NCBI RefSeq assembly: GCF_026340095.1
Contig: NZ_JAPEPO010000003.1
Span: forward strand, 806,001 to 870,000
From: Streptomyces sp. NBC_01446
GTDB lineage: Bacteria; Actinomycetota; Actinomycetes; Streptomycetales; Streptomycetaceae
DNA: 64,000 nt
Reading direction: 5' to 3'
Position 1 is the stretch's first letter; every line of letters starts with the position of its first letter. The position numbers and the translations under genes are program-made. Shown in pieces: positions 25,817-34,020 of the stretch. The notes beneath the pieces are model-generated. The model saw only the letters and a list, made by a program, of their open reading frames with translations. It was not told where the DNA came from and searched no databases.

Positions 25817-27091
25817 TCATCTCCTGTGGGCGTGGGCGCGGCGGATTCCGTAGGCGGTGCCGCCCACGGCGAGTACGCAGGCTCCGGTGATGACGGAGTT
25901 CAACGGGAGGGCGAAGGCCAGGACGAGGCATCCGACCAAGCCCAGGACGGGGATGGTCCTGGCGGGACGTCCTTCGGCGGGCGTGAGGGTGAAGGCGGAG
26001 GCGTTGGCGACGGCGTAGTAGACAAGGACGCCGAAGGAGGAGAAGCCGATCGCGCCGCGAACGTCCGCGGTGGCGGCCAATGTGGCGACAACTGCTCCGA
26101 CGAGGAGTTCGGCCCGGTGGGGGACCTTGAACTTCGGGTGCACCGCGGCGAGCCAGTGCGGCAGGTGACGGTCGCGGGCCATGGCAAGGGTGGTGCGGGA
26201 GACGCCGAGGATCAGGGCGAGCAGGGAACCGAGCGCGGCCAGTGCCGCGCCTACCCGCACGACAGGGACGAGCCAGTCGGAGCCCGCCGCGTCGGCCGCC
26301 TCTGTCAACGGCGCCGCAGAAGCGGCCAGTCCGAACGGACCGAGCACCAGCAGCACGGACACGGCAACCGCCGTGTAGACGATGAGGGTGATGCCCAGGG
26401 CGACGGGGATGGCGCGCGGAATCGTACGGGCCGGATCGCGGACCTCCTCGCCGAGCGTGGCGATACGCGCGTAGCCGGCGAACGCGAAGAACAGCAGCCC
26501 CGCCGCCTGGAGCACACCGCCGAACGTAGCGTCCGAGCCGACACCCAGGCGAGCCACGTCCACGCTTCCCGAGGTGACGGAAGCGACCACGACGGCGGTG
26601 AGCACCGCGAGCACGAGCGCCACGATGACCCGCGTCAACAAGGCGGACCTCTGAACACCGGCGTAGTTGACCACCGTGAGCGCCACCGCGGCCGCGGCGG
26701 CGACCGCATGGGCCTGACCGGGCCAGATGTAGGCGCCGACGGTCAGGGCCATGGCCGCGCAGGAGGCGGTCTTGCCGACCACGAACGCCCAGCCGGCCAG
26801 GTAGCCCCAGAACTCCCCGAGCCGCTCGCGGCCGTAGACGTAGGTGCCGCCCGAGGCCGGGTAGAGGGCGGCCAGCCGCGCGGAGGACGTCGCGTTGCAG
26901 TACGCGACAGCGGCGGCGAGGGTCAGACCGATCAACAGGCCGGAACCGGCGGAGCGGGCGGCCGGTGCCAGGGAGGCGAAGATCCCGGCGCCGATCATCG
27001 ACCCCAGACCGATCAGCACCGCGTCCGACATCCCGAGGCGACGCTCGAGTTCGTCCGGCACTCCGGAAGCATGTGGGGGTGTGCCGCTCAA
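25817..27091 (-). CDS. APC-superfamily amino acid permease
   Basis: 424 residues with about 12 hydrophobic segments. The first holds GLGSMIGAGIFASLAPAARS, the substrate-binding G-x-G-x-I-F motif of APC transporters, followed by YPASGGTYVYGRERLGEFWG in helix 3. It is an inner-membrane amino acid/proton symporter or exchanger; substrate unknown. A TTG start at 27089-27091 is chosen because AAGGAG lies eight bases upstream. The upstream in-frame region is poor coding sequence. It is monocistronic and convergent with the nitroreductase gene. Confidence 0.88.
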   Translation of the reverse strand: MSGTPPHASGVPDELERRLGMSDAVLIGLGSMIGAGIFASLAPAARSAGSGLLIGLTLAAAVAYCNATSSARLAALYPASGGTYVYGRERLGEFWGYLAGWAFVVGKTASCAAMALTVGAYIWPGQAHAVAAAAAVALTVVNYAGVQRSALLTRVIVALVLAVLTAVVVASVTSGSVDVARLGVGSDATFGGVLQAAGLLFFAFAGYARIATLGEEVRDPARTIPRAIPVALGITLIVYTAVAVSVLLVLGPFGLAASAAPLTEAADAAGSDWLVPVVRVGAALAALGSLLALILGVSRTTLAMARDRHLPHWLAAVHPKFKVPHRAELLVGAVVATLAATADVRGAIGFSSFGVLVYYAVANASAFTLTPAEGRPARTIPVLGLVGCLVLAFALPLNSVITGACVLAVGGTAYGIRRAHAHRR

Positions 27092-27293
27092 CGTCGTCGC
27101 TCCTTGCCGGCTGCGGCCGCGGGTCCGTGTCCGGCGGTCCGCGCAGACAATAGGGCATCGCAATGAACGGTCCGTGCCGCATCCCAGGCGCTGTTCCGCC
27201 CTGGGGCCAGACCTCAGATCCAGGACCTCGTGCTCGCGCTGGAACCCTGCGTCGCGTGGGCGGTAGGCAAGCGCACGCGGACGGTGGCCGCGC

Positions 27294-27596
27294 TCATAAG
27301 GCAGACATGTCAAGCCAGCCGGACCGAGGTGTGCCGGGGGCGCGGCCGGTGAGCGGCGCGACGGCTTCCAGGTCGCCGTTCGCCATCTGTTGCATCTGCG
27401 CGGCGAGGTCGGTCAACGCCCGGCTCGCGGCGAGTTCGTCGCCGATCTCCGGGACGTCCGTGTCGGACGCCGCGCAACGGGCGAGACCGTGACCGGTGAA
27501 CTTGGCGATGCCGGTGTCGAGTTCCAGCCGTGCTTTCGTCTCGCTGTCCTCCTCGAACAGGTACAACCGCAGCTTCCATTCCAGCGTGCGTGACAT
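27294..27596 (-). CDS. DUF1876 protein (Rv1738 family)
   Basis: 100 residues. MSRTLEWKLRLYLFEEDSET, KARLELDTGIAKFTGHGLAR and DVPEIGDELAASRALTDLAA give the alpha/beta dsRBD-like fold of DUF1876, to which the DosR-induced Rv1738 of Mycobacterium tuberculosis belongs. Those proteins resemble ribosome hibernation factors in fold. The last ~20 residues (GRAPGTPRSGWLDMSAL) are an extension of unknown role. It follows a 31-codon open frame by 52 bp, with OsdR-like motifs about 250-290 bp upstream. Cytoplasmic; a dormancy role is inferred. Confidence 0.85.
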   Translation of the reverse strand: MSRTLEWKLRLYLFEEDSETKARLELDTGIAKFTGHGLARCAASDTDVPEIGDELAASRALTDLAAQMQQMANGDLEAVAPLTGRAPGTPRSGWLDMSAL

Positions 27597-27648
27597 GGGG
27601 TGCCTCCCGGGCTGATACGTCCTCCGTGGGGCGCGGATTCTCTCAGGG

Positions 27649-27744
27649 TCAGTAGGGCAGCGGGCGGCCGGGCGGTGTGCGCAGGTCCGGCGGAGCAGGC
27701 CTGTGTGGCTGCTTCGGTCGGGGCTGGATGCGAATGCGCTGCAT
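27649..27744 (-). CDS. Possible 31-residue Pro/Arg-rich peptide
   Basis: An ATG with GAGGTG six bases upstream opens a 31-codon frame rich in Pro, Arg and His (MQRIRIQPRPKQPHRPAPP, ending RPLPY-stop). It lies between the OsdR-like motifs and the DUF1876 gene, in the same direction. The ribosome binding site and position argue for translation; the length and the lack of a known family argue against. It could be a leader peptide. Confidence 0.35.
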   Translation of the reverse strand: MQRIRIQPRPKQPHRPAPPDLRTPPGRPLPY

Positions 27745-27844
27745 CGTCGTCACCTCGTCGGGCAAGCGGTGCCATGAGCGGCGTCCGGCTTCCACCATCA
27801 CGCAACGGAGGGGTGCGCCGCAGTGCCGAGGGGGCCGGCGGCAG

Positions 27845-27882
27845 GGGCCGAATGGGCCGTACCTGTCAGGGCCCGACCGGTC
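27845..27882. promoter_or_regulatory. Two OsdR-like operator copies
   Basis: GGGCCGAATGGGCC (27845-27858) and, on the minus strand, GACCGGTCGGGCCC (27869-27882), start to start 24 bp. They are about 100 bp upstream of the small peptide start and 250 bp upstream of DUF1876. Confidence 0.5.
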
Positions 27883-28026
27883 TGCTTGGTCTTCGGGACG
27901 CTCCGAGCGGCTGAAGACCCTGACGGCGGATGTACTGAGGCTACTCCGTCGCCGCGGTCGGAGCCCACAAAGGCTGAGGGATACTTCGCATCCCGGGGGC
28001 CCGGCCACTCTGTGTACTGCGGGTCA

Positions 28027-30435
28027 CTACGCCTGGCCCGCAGGCAGCCTGAACCAGCGCTCCTTTCCCGGGGCCACTCTCGCCGTTCGGCCGCCCGGCA
28101 GTACGAGGTCGACAGGGGGTCCGTGCGGCGCAGCGGGCACGCTGATCCCGAACCGGCCCGGCAGGAATCGGACGCGGACACCCCGATGTCCCCGGTAGCA
28201 GAAAGTGAAGGTCGAGCGGGGTACTTCGCCAAGCGGTACGGGGTCAATGCGGAGTCCGTCCTCGCACGCCTCCAGTCCGACGACGACACGCTCGACCAGG
28301 TCAAGGGTGCCGCCCATGGCGCCCAGATGGATGCCTTCGCCGGTCGTGCCGCCCTGGATGTCGGTGACATCGCTCAGCAGGGCCTCCTGGCAGAGCGGCC
28401 AGGCGTCGGCGCCCCTCTGCCGGGCGAGGACCCAGCCGTGCACGAGACTGCTGAGAGTCGAGCCGTGGCTGGTCCGTGCGAGGTAGTAGGAGACGGTCGC
28501 ACGCCAGGTGTCGTCGTCGAGGGGATAACCGAGCCGGGCGAAGATCTCGTACAGCTCGGCAGGTCGGAAGAGGTAGCCGAGCATGAGGGTGTCGGCCTGT
28601 TTGGAGGCCTGGTAGGCATTGACCGTGTCGGCCTCGGCTTCGAGGATGCGGTCCAGGCGGCGGATGTCGTGATAGCGGGCCCGGTAGGCGTCCCAGGCGA
28701 GTTCGGCCAGGTCCCCGTATCCGTCGAACTGGCTGATGACTCCGTTGTGGAAGGGCACGTACATCCGGCGTGAAATCTCCCGCCACCGGTCGAGATCCGC
28801 ACGGCCGAGGCCCAACTCCGTGATCAGCTCACCGCGGCGGGCGGGCGGCAGCTCCTCGTACAGGTCGAGGGCGCGGGCGAGCACCCAGGCGGCGGTGACG
28901 TTGGTGTAGGCGTTGTCGTCGATCCCGGGTGTGGTGGCGTCCGGGTAGGCGTCGTGGTACTCGTCAGGGCCCAGGACGCCCCGGATCCGGTAGCGCCGCA
29001 GGTCGGGGTCGTAGGCGGCGGCACTGGCCCAGTAGCGGGCGATGTGCAGCAGGAGTTCGGCGCCGGGCCCGTGCGTGAATCCGGTGTCGCCCGTGGTTCG
29101 GCCGTAGCGCCAGACGTTCCAGGCGATGGCCGATCCGACGTGGCGCTGCAGATGCGAGTGGTCGGGCAGCCATCTGCCGGATCGGGGGTTGAGGTGCAGC
29201 GTCTGTGATTCCTCGCGGCCCGAACTCCCGCTCTGCCAGGGGAACATGGCGCCTGCGAAACCGGCCCGAAGCGCAGTGTCGCGGGCCGCCGGCAGTCGGC
29301 GGTGGCGATACATGAGCAGGGAGCGCGCGACCTCCGGGAAGTGCAGGGTGACATAGGGCAGGACGAAGAGCTCGTCCCAGAAAATGTGCCCCCGATAGGC
29401 CTCCCCGTGCAGTCCCCGGGCGGGCACGCCCACGTCGAGCTCGGTGGTGAGCGGGGACAGCGTCTGGAGGACATGGAACGCGTGCAGGCGCAGGATGTGC
29501 CCCGTCTCCCCGGGAACCTCCAACTCACCCTCGGCCCACAGCCGTTCCCACACAGCCTGATGGGTGGTGAGCAGTGCGGGGAAACGCGGTGCTCGCGAGG
29601 CATGGTCGACGGCCGCGCGCAGGGGATCTGCCACGGGCCGGTCCAGCGATGTCCGCAGGGCAGCGGTCTTCACCACCACGACGGGCCTTTCCCGGGAGAT
29701 CGGCAGCCTGAGTGTCTGGACGGCGGCCGTGCGGGTGCAGGACACCGCCACGCGGCGGACGGGCCGCGAGGAGACGCGTACCGCGACTCCGATCCGGATC
29801 CGGGACGAGGTCGTCGCACAGCCCAGCCACGCGACTCCTTCCGGCTCGACACCGGCCTGATGGCCGGTCAGATGACGGCCGCCAAGATCGCGATAGCGTT
29901 CAACACCGGTATTCGCGATGTCTCCGTCGAGGACCGATTCGACGACGAGGGTGCCGCGCCATCCGTAGGCGCGGAACTCCGTCCGCTGTGCGGCCAGGTA
30001 CGGGTCGCCCATGTGGACGAGTCGCGTGTGTGTGACACCCAGCCGACGCCCGTGCGCGTCCTGGAAGAGCATGCGGCGCGTATGGGTGCCGCGGCGTAGG
30101 TCGAGGGAGACCCTGTAGTGGCGCAGGGTGGCGTCGTCGGGGGTCAGCCACTCGCCCGGGGATCCGCCCTCCGGCAGACAGCGATAGCGCAATGCCGTCC
30201 AGTCGGGCAGCCTGACCATGTCCTCGTTGGTGATCCGGGTGCCTTCCACGGTCGAGACGAGTTGGTTGTAACAGCCTGCGAGGTAGGTTCCCGGGGCGTG
30301 GACCGCGTCGGGAACGGTCTCGGGTGCCGATCCCCGCGTGGCGAACCGTCCGTTGCCGAGGGTGCACAGGCTCTCGACGACCCGTTCGGTCTTGGGGTCG
30401 TACCTGCTGAACTCCCATGCCCACGAGGTGGTCAT
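28027..30435 (-). CDS. Glycoside hydrolase family 65 disaccharide phosphorylase
   Basis: 802 residues. The N-terminal beta-sandwich (about 1-270) starts RYDPKTERVVESLCTLGNGR. The (alpha/alpha)6 catalytic barrel (about 310-690) contains GEAYRGHIFWDELFVLPY, the catalytic acid Glu492 in GVLGPDEYHDAY and the phosphate-loop TGEGIHLGAMGG. A small C-terminal sheet follows. GH65 enzymes phosphorolyse trehalose, maltose, kojibiose or nigerose to beta-glucose 1-phosphate plus glucose; the exact disaccharide cannot be read. The ATG overlaps the stop of the HAD gene (ATGA), so it is last in the operon alcohol dehydrogenase - HTH/flavin fold - HAD - GH65. It is cytoplasmic. Confidence 0.9.
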   Translation of the reverse strand: MTTSWAWEFSRYDPKTERVVESLCTLGNGRFATRGSAPETVPDAVHAPGTYLAGCYNQLVSTVEGTRITNEDMVRLPDWTALRYRCLPEGGSPGEWLTPDDATLRHYRVSLDLRRGTHTRRMLFQDAHGRRLGVTHTRLVHMGDPYLAAQRTEFRAYGWRGTLVVESVLDGDIANTGVERYRDLGGRHLTGHQAGVEPEGVAWLGCATTSSRIRIGVAVRVSSRPVRRVAVSCTRTAAVQTLRLPISRERPVVVVKTAALRTSLDRPVADPLRAAVDHASRAPRFPALLTTHQAVWERLWAEGELEVPGETGHILRLHAFHVLQTLSPLTTELDVGVPARGLHGEAYRGHIFWDELFVLPYVTLHFPEVARSLLMYRHRRLPAARDTALRAGFAGAMFPWQSGSSGREESQTLHLNPRSGRWLPDHSHLQRHVGSAIAWNVWRYGRTTGDTGFTHGPGAELLLHIARYWASAAAYDPDLRRYRIRGVLGPDEYHDAYPDATTPGIDDNAYTNVTAAWVLARALDLYEELPPARRGELITELGLGRADLDRWREISRRMYVPFHNGVISQFDGYGDLAELAWDAYRARYHDIRRLDRILEAEADTVNAYQASKQADTLMLGYLFRPAELYEIFARLGYPLDDDTWRATVSYYLARTSHGSTLSSLVHGWVLARQRGADAWPLCQEALLSDVTDIQGGTTGEGIHLGAMGGTLDLVERVVVGLEACEDGLRIDPVPLGEVPRSTFTFCYRGHRGVRVRFLPGRFGISVPAAPHGPPVDLVLPGGRTARVAPGKERWFRLPAGQA

Positions 30436-31184
30436 GGCCGGTGTCCGCGGACTACGGCGGGCAGCGCGCCGAGGTCGGACAGCACAAGATCCGCCCCTCC
30501 CGAGCGCAGGGAGTCGGCCATGTGCGCGTCGGGCGACCGGTCGATGCCGACGACCAGGCCGAAACCGCCCCGCCTTCCCGCCCCGACTCCGGCGATCGCA
30601 TCCTCCACGACCGCCGTGTCCTCGGGGACAGTACCCAGTTGCGCAGCCGCTTCGAGAAAGAGCGCGGGGTCGGGCTTGCCGGCCAGGCCGAGACGCGCCG
30701 CGTCCTCACCGTCGACCAGCGCGTCGAAGAGACCCACCAGGTCGGCGGACTCCAGCAGTGCGCGTGCGTGCCGGGACGCGGACACGGCCGCGCAACGCGC
30801 GCCGCGCGCCTTCAACTCGCCAAGGGCAGGGCTGACATCGGCGAACGCCTCGACAGCCCGGGAGGTGAGGGTCTCGCAGAAGATCTGCTCCTTGCGCGCG
30901 GCGACCGCCCAGACCGTGCCGCATCCCGGCGCGTTCCCGCGCGCACCTGGCGGCAGACCTATCCCCCGGGCGCTCAGGAAGGCCAGGGCCCCGTCGTAGC
31001 GGGGCTTCCCGTCGACCAGCTCCCGGTACTCACGATCCGCGTCGAAGGGGCGCAGCTCGGTGCCGCCGGCTGCCCACGCGTCAAGGCAGCCGTCGAAGGC
31101 GGTCTTCCACGCGCTCGCGTGCAGCACAGCGGAATCGAGCAGCACTCCGTCGGTGTCGAAGACAACGGCGCGAACCGGATTCAC
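30432..31184 (-). CDS. HAD-family beta-phosphoglucomutase-like enzyme
   Basis: 250 residues. The HAD motifs are all present: VVFDTDGVLLDS (nucleophile Asp and acid/base Asp two residues on), AVSASRHA, the Lys in LAGKPDPALF, and VVEDAIAGVGAG. A helical cap (about 18-95) follows motif I, as in beta-phosphoglucomutase and subfamily IA enzymes. Next to a GH65 phosphorylase, the expected role is converting beta-glucose 1-phosphate to glucose 6-phosphate. The start is a GTG overlapping the upstream TGA (GTGA) and its stop overlaps the GH65 start, so translation is coupled. A trehalose-phosphate phosphatase role is less likely. Confidence 0.87.
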   Translation of the reverse strand: MNPVRAVVFDTDGVLLDSAVLHASAWKTAFDGCLDAWAAGGTELRPFDADREYRELVDGKPRYDGALAFLSARGIGLPPGARGNAPGCGTVWAVAARKEQIFCETLTSRAVEAFADVSPALGELKARGARCAAVSASRHARALLESADLVGLFDALVDGEDAARLGLAGKPDPALFLEAAAQLGTVPEDTAVVEDAIAGVGAGRRGGFGLVVGIDRSPDAHMADSLRSGGADLVLSDLGALPAVVRGHRP

Positions 31185-31852
31185 CGGTGCACCACGCGGC
31201 GGCCGCTGACGCGGACGGGCGTGACCGACATCCAGTGCGTGCGGTTCCCACCCGCCCAGGGCAGGGAGCGCGCGGTGGTCTCCAATCGCCGGATGCTCTC
31301 ACCGTCGGTGACGCCCGTGAGTTCACCGACCGCCAGGACACTCCAGCCCTGCTTCATCGCGTCGTCGATGTGATCGACCTCGAAGGCCACCTCCGTACCC
31401 GCCGCCCGGATCAGCAGCGCTTCACCGGAGGTCCGGAAGGCGATGTCATCACCGGCCACGACGTAGTTGACCGGGACGACCGCGGGGCCCTCGGGAGTGA
31501 AGACCGCGACGCGTCCGATGCCATGCGTCGACAGCAGCCGACGGCACTCTTCCGGGCTGAGCGTGACCAGTTCGGAGTCCCGCTCTGCGCTGCCCCTGCC
31601 GGGCGGTTGGTCGGCCGTGGCGCCGGCCAGTTCGGCAATGGTGGTCTCGAGCGCGTCGGCGAGGCGGACGAGCGAGCCGATTCCAGGGTTGGCGGACCGC
31701 TCTTCCAGGTAGGCGATGTACGAGGCGTCCGCTCCACTGCGGTTGCCCACTTGCTCCCGGGTAAGTCCGAGCGCTTCTCGTCTGGCGGCGATGCGCCGGC
31801 CCAGGTCCGTGATTCCGGCCTGCTTGGCGGGCTTGGGTGTTGTGCTGGGCAT
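31181..31852 (-). CDS. XRE HTH fused to pyridoxamine-oxidase-fold domain
   Basis: 223 residues. Residues about 15-75 are an XRE/Cro helix-turn-helix (GRRIAARREALGLTREQVGN, RSGADASYIAYLEERSANPG). Residues about 93-205 are a split-barrel flavin-fold domain (LSTHGIGRVAVFTPEGPAVV, PVNYVVAGDDIAFRTS, EVAFEVDHIDDAMKQGWSVL). The pairing suggests a transcription factor whose DNA binding answers to a bound flavin, F420 or haem, that is, to redox state. The ATG lies five bases after the alcohol dehydrogenase stop, with GGAAG eight bases before the start. Its flavin-fold half resembles the single-domain protein at 17632. Autoregulation of the operon is inferred. Confidence 0.87.
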   Translation of the reverse strand: MPSTTPKPAKQAGITDLGRRIAARREALGLTREQVGNRSGADASYIAYLEERSANPGIGSLVRLADALETTIAELAGATADQPPGRGSAERDSELVTLSPEECRRLLSTHGIGRVAVFTPEGPAVVPVNYVVAGDDIAFRTSGEALLIRAAGTEVAFEVDHIDDAMKQGWSVLAVGELTGVTDGESIRRLETTARSLPWAGGNRTHWMSVTPVRVSGRRVVHR

Positions 31853-31857
31853 GATGT

Positions 31858-32934
31858 TCACTTCCCCGGGGTTTGCACGGTGACGGCGTTGTGCTGGGGG
31901 CCGCCCAACACCACCTTGAGGGCTCCGGTCTCGGCGGCTCGGGAGAAGACTTCGTAGGCCTCCTCCATCTGCCCGAGTTCGAAGCGGTGGGTGACCAGCG
32001 AAGCGGCGGGGAGCCGTCCGGCGGCCATCATTTTCAGCAGCATGGGCGTCGAGTAGGTGTCGACGAGCCCGGTGGTGAGGGTGACGTCCTTCATCCAGAG
32101 GTCTTCGAGGTGGAGGGTCGCCGGCTTGCCGTGGACTCCGATGTTGGCGACATGGCCACCGGGGCGGACCATGCGCGTGCACATCTCGAAGGCTTCGGGC
32201 ACACCGACGGCCTCCATGACCACGTCGGCTCCGAGCCCGTCGGTAAGGTCCTCGACCAGCTGATCCGGCTCCTCGTCCGCGCTCGCCGTGGCGTCCGCGC
32301 CGAGCGCGCGGGCGGCGGCCAGGCGGGATTCGGCGCGGTCGACGGCGATGATCCGGCCTGGGCTGTAGAGCTGCGCGGTGGCGATGGCGGCCAGGCCGAT
32401 GGGGCCGGCGCCGACCACGACGACCGTGTCGCCGGGCTGGACCTTGCCGTTCAGCACGCCCACCTCGTAGGAGGTGGGGAAGATGTCGGCGAGCAGTACG
32501 GCGTCGTAGCTGTCGACGGCGCTGGGCAGCGGATGCACGGACAGGTCCGCGAAGGGCACGTTGACGTATTCGGCCTGGGTGCCGTCGATGGTGTGGCCCA
32601 GGACCCAGCCCCCGCCTCCGCGGCACTGGCCGTAGTGGCCTTCGCGGCAGAACCGGCAGCGGCCGCAAGAGGTGATGCAGGAGATCAGGACCCGGTCGCC
32701 GGGCCGTACGCTGCGGACGTCGCCGCCGGTCTCGACGACCGTGCCTACCGCCTCGTGGCCCAGGACACGGCCGGGGGTCACCTCAGGCACGTCACCCTTG
32801 ATGATGTGCAGGTCGGTGCCGCAGATGGTGACGGCATCGACACGGACCACCGCGTCGGCGGCGTCCTTGATGCCTGGATCCGGAACGTCCTGCCAGGCGG
32901 TCTGTCCCGGGCCGTGGAAGACGAGTGCCTTCAT
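31858..32934 (-). CDS. Zinc-dependent alcohol dehydrogenase
   Basis: 358 residues, medium-chain dehydrogenase/reductase. Catalytic zinc ligands are Cys38 and His60-Glu61 (VLGHEAVG). Structural zinc cysteines are 90, 93, 96 and 104 (SCGRCRFCREGHYGQC). The Rossmann loop VVVVGAGPIGLAAIATAQL binds NAD(P). The substrate may be an alcohol or aldehyde; the close relation to formaldehyde/alcohol dehydrogenases of the FDH type is by motif only. First gene of a four-gene operon; an AGAGGGG ribosome binding site lies before the ATG. Two OsdR-like motifs lie 76-112 bp upstream, suggesting oxygen-linked control and a role in recycling NADH when respiration is limited. Confidence 0.9.
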   Translation of the reverse strand: MKALVFHGPGQTAWQDVPDPGIKDAADAVVRVDAVTICGTDLHIIKGDVPEVTPGRVLGHEAVGTVVETGGDVRSVRPGDRVLISCITSCGRCRFCREGHYGQCRGGGGWVLGHTIDGTQAEYVNVPFADLSVHPLPSAVDSYDAVLLADIFPTSYEVGVLNGKVQPGDTVVVVGAGPIGLAAIATAQLYSPGRIIAVDRAESRLAAARALGADATASADEEPDQLVEDLTDGLGADVVMEAVGVPEAFEMCTRMVRPGGHVANIGVHGKPATLHLEDLWMKDVTLTTGLVDTYSTPMLLKMMAAGRLPAASLVTHRFELGQMEEAYEVFSRAAETGALKVVLGGPQHNAVTVQTPGK

Positions 32935-33009
32935 GACGTCGCCCCTCTGTTCCTGTCTCGTCCAGTACGGGTCACCCTCAGGCTGGCCCGTCGGGTATGC
33001 GGTGCGCAT

Positions 33010-33046
33010 GGGCCGGACGGTCCCCCCTCCCCGGCCGGTCGGGTCC
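33010..33046. promoter_or_regulatory. Two OsdR-like operator copies
   Basis: GGGCCGGACGGTCC (33010-33023) and GGCCGGTCGGGTCC (33033-33046), 23 bp apart, upstream of the alcohol dehydrogenase operon. The remaining 300 bp to the next gene hold nothing recognisable. Confidence 0.58.
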
Positions 33047-33346
33047 GTGCCGGGTGCCCGGCCCGGTCCGGCACGGTTTCTGTCGCCACTGCGGCCTCCA
33101 CGGCCCCATCCCGACCAGCGCGCACCGCCATCCCCGTCGAGATCGCCTCCGGGACAGCGCCCGCATTCGGCGCTCTCCCAAGGCGGGCGTTCCTTTCCGT
33201 CGACCCGGCCGACGTCACCGCGGCATGGCCCGCTATTGCCGGCGTGCCGACTCCGGATCGGGTACCAAGCAACCGGCGTCGTGCCTGCGGGCTCGCAAGC
33301 ACGCCGACCCCGGCGCTCACCCGGCTTCGCATGCCTGGGCGGGAGG

Positions 33347-33787
33347 TCACTCGGCAGGCGCGTCCGTCCGGATGATCGTCACCGGGCACGGAGCGTGGTG
33401 GGCCACCTGCTGACTCACCGAACCGAGCAGGGCCCTGTGGAAGCCTCCGTGGCCGCGGCTGCCCACGACCAGCATCTCGGCTCCCTCGGCCGAATCCACC
33501 AGCACTTCCGCCGCGTTACCACGCACCAGCCGTTCGTGTACCAGCGAGCTGCCCTCCTCACCGAGGACGGCACGGACCTCCTCGACCAGACCCCGCTCGG
33601 CCTGGGCCTCGTCGAAGTCGGTGTCCACCGCCGGGGCCGACCACGACGCCATACCGGGCACCTCCCACGCCGAGACCGCCTCCACCTTCCCGCCCACGAG
33701 GCCCGCGTACCGGACGGCCCAGCGCAGCGCGGCCTGCGAAGAGGGCGAACCGTCGACGCCCACCACGATCCTCGGCACCCTGTCCAT
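33347..33787 (-). CDS. Universal stress protein, single domain
   Basis: 146 residues. PRIVVGVDGSPSSQAALRWA opens the Usp fold and VVGSRGHGGFHRALLGSVSQ is the complete G-2x-G-9x-G-S ATP-binding loop, so it should bind ATP, unlike parts of the tandem Usp proteins nearby. The ATG at 33785-33787 has AAGGG eight bases upstream. Cytoplasmic. It sits at the edge of the stress island and is divergent from the DUF2975 gene. No strong OsdR-like motif was seen directly upstream. Confidence 0.9.
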   Translation of the reverse strand: MDRVPRIVVGVDGSPSSQAALRWAVRYAGLVGGKVEAVSAWEVPGMASWSAPAVDTDFDEAQAERGLVEEVRAVLGEEGSSLVHERLVRGNAAEVLVDSAEGAEMLVVGSRGHGGFHRALLGSVSQQVAHHAPCPVTIIRTDAPAE

Positions 33788-33971
33788 CGCGTTCACCCTT
33801 CCGATGCCCCTACCTCCACAGTGTCCGAAGCCCGTACACACCGCCACGCGAGGCAGTCGGACCTCTGACCGCGGTCGTCGGGCACAGGGCCCGGAGGCGG
33901 AGACGACCACCGACCGTCGTCCGCCACGGTGGGAAGCCGCCGCCCACCCTCCGTCCCACCCCTTGCTTCAG

Positions 33972-33988
33972 CTATCGAAAATCGATAG
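33972..33988. promoter_or_regulatory. Inverted repeat, probable operator of the DUF2975/HTH pair
   Basis: CTATCG-AAAAT-CGATAG: perfect 6-bp arms, AT-rich centre, 32 bp upstream of the ATG at 34021. It stands out in 70% GC surroundings. It is likely bound by the HTH protein encoded at 34503. Confidence 0.6.
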
Positions 33989-34020
33989 ATTCCCATCGTA
34001 ACTCGATCGAAGGGTGGGTC

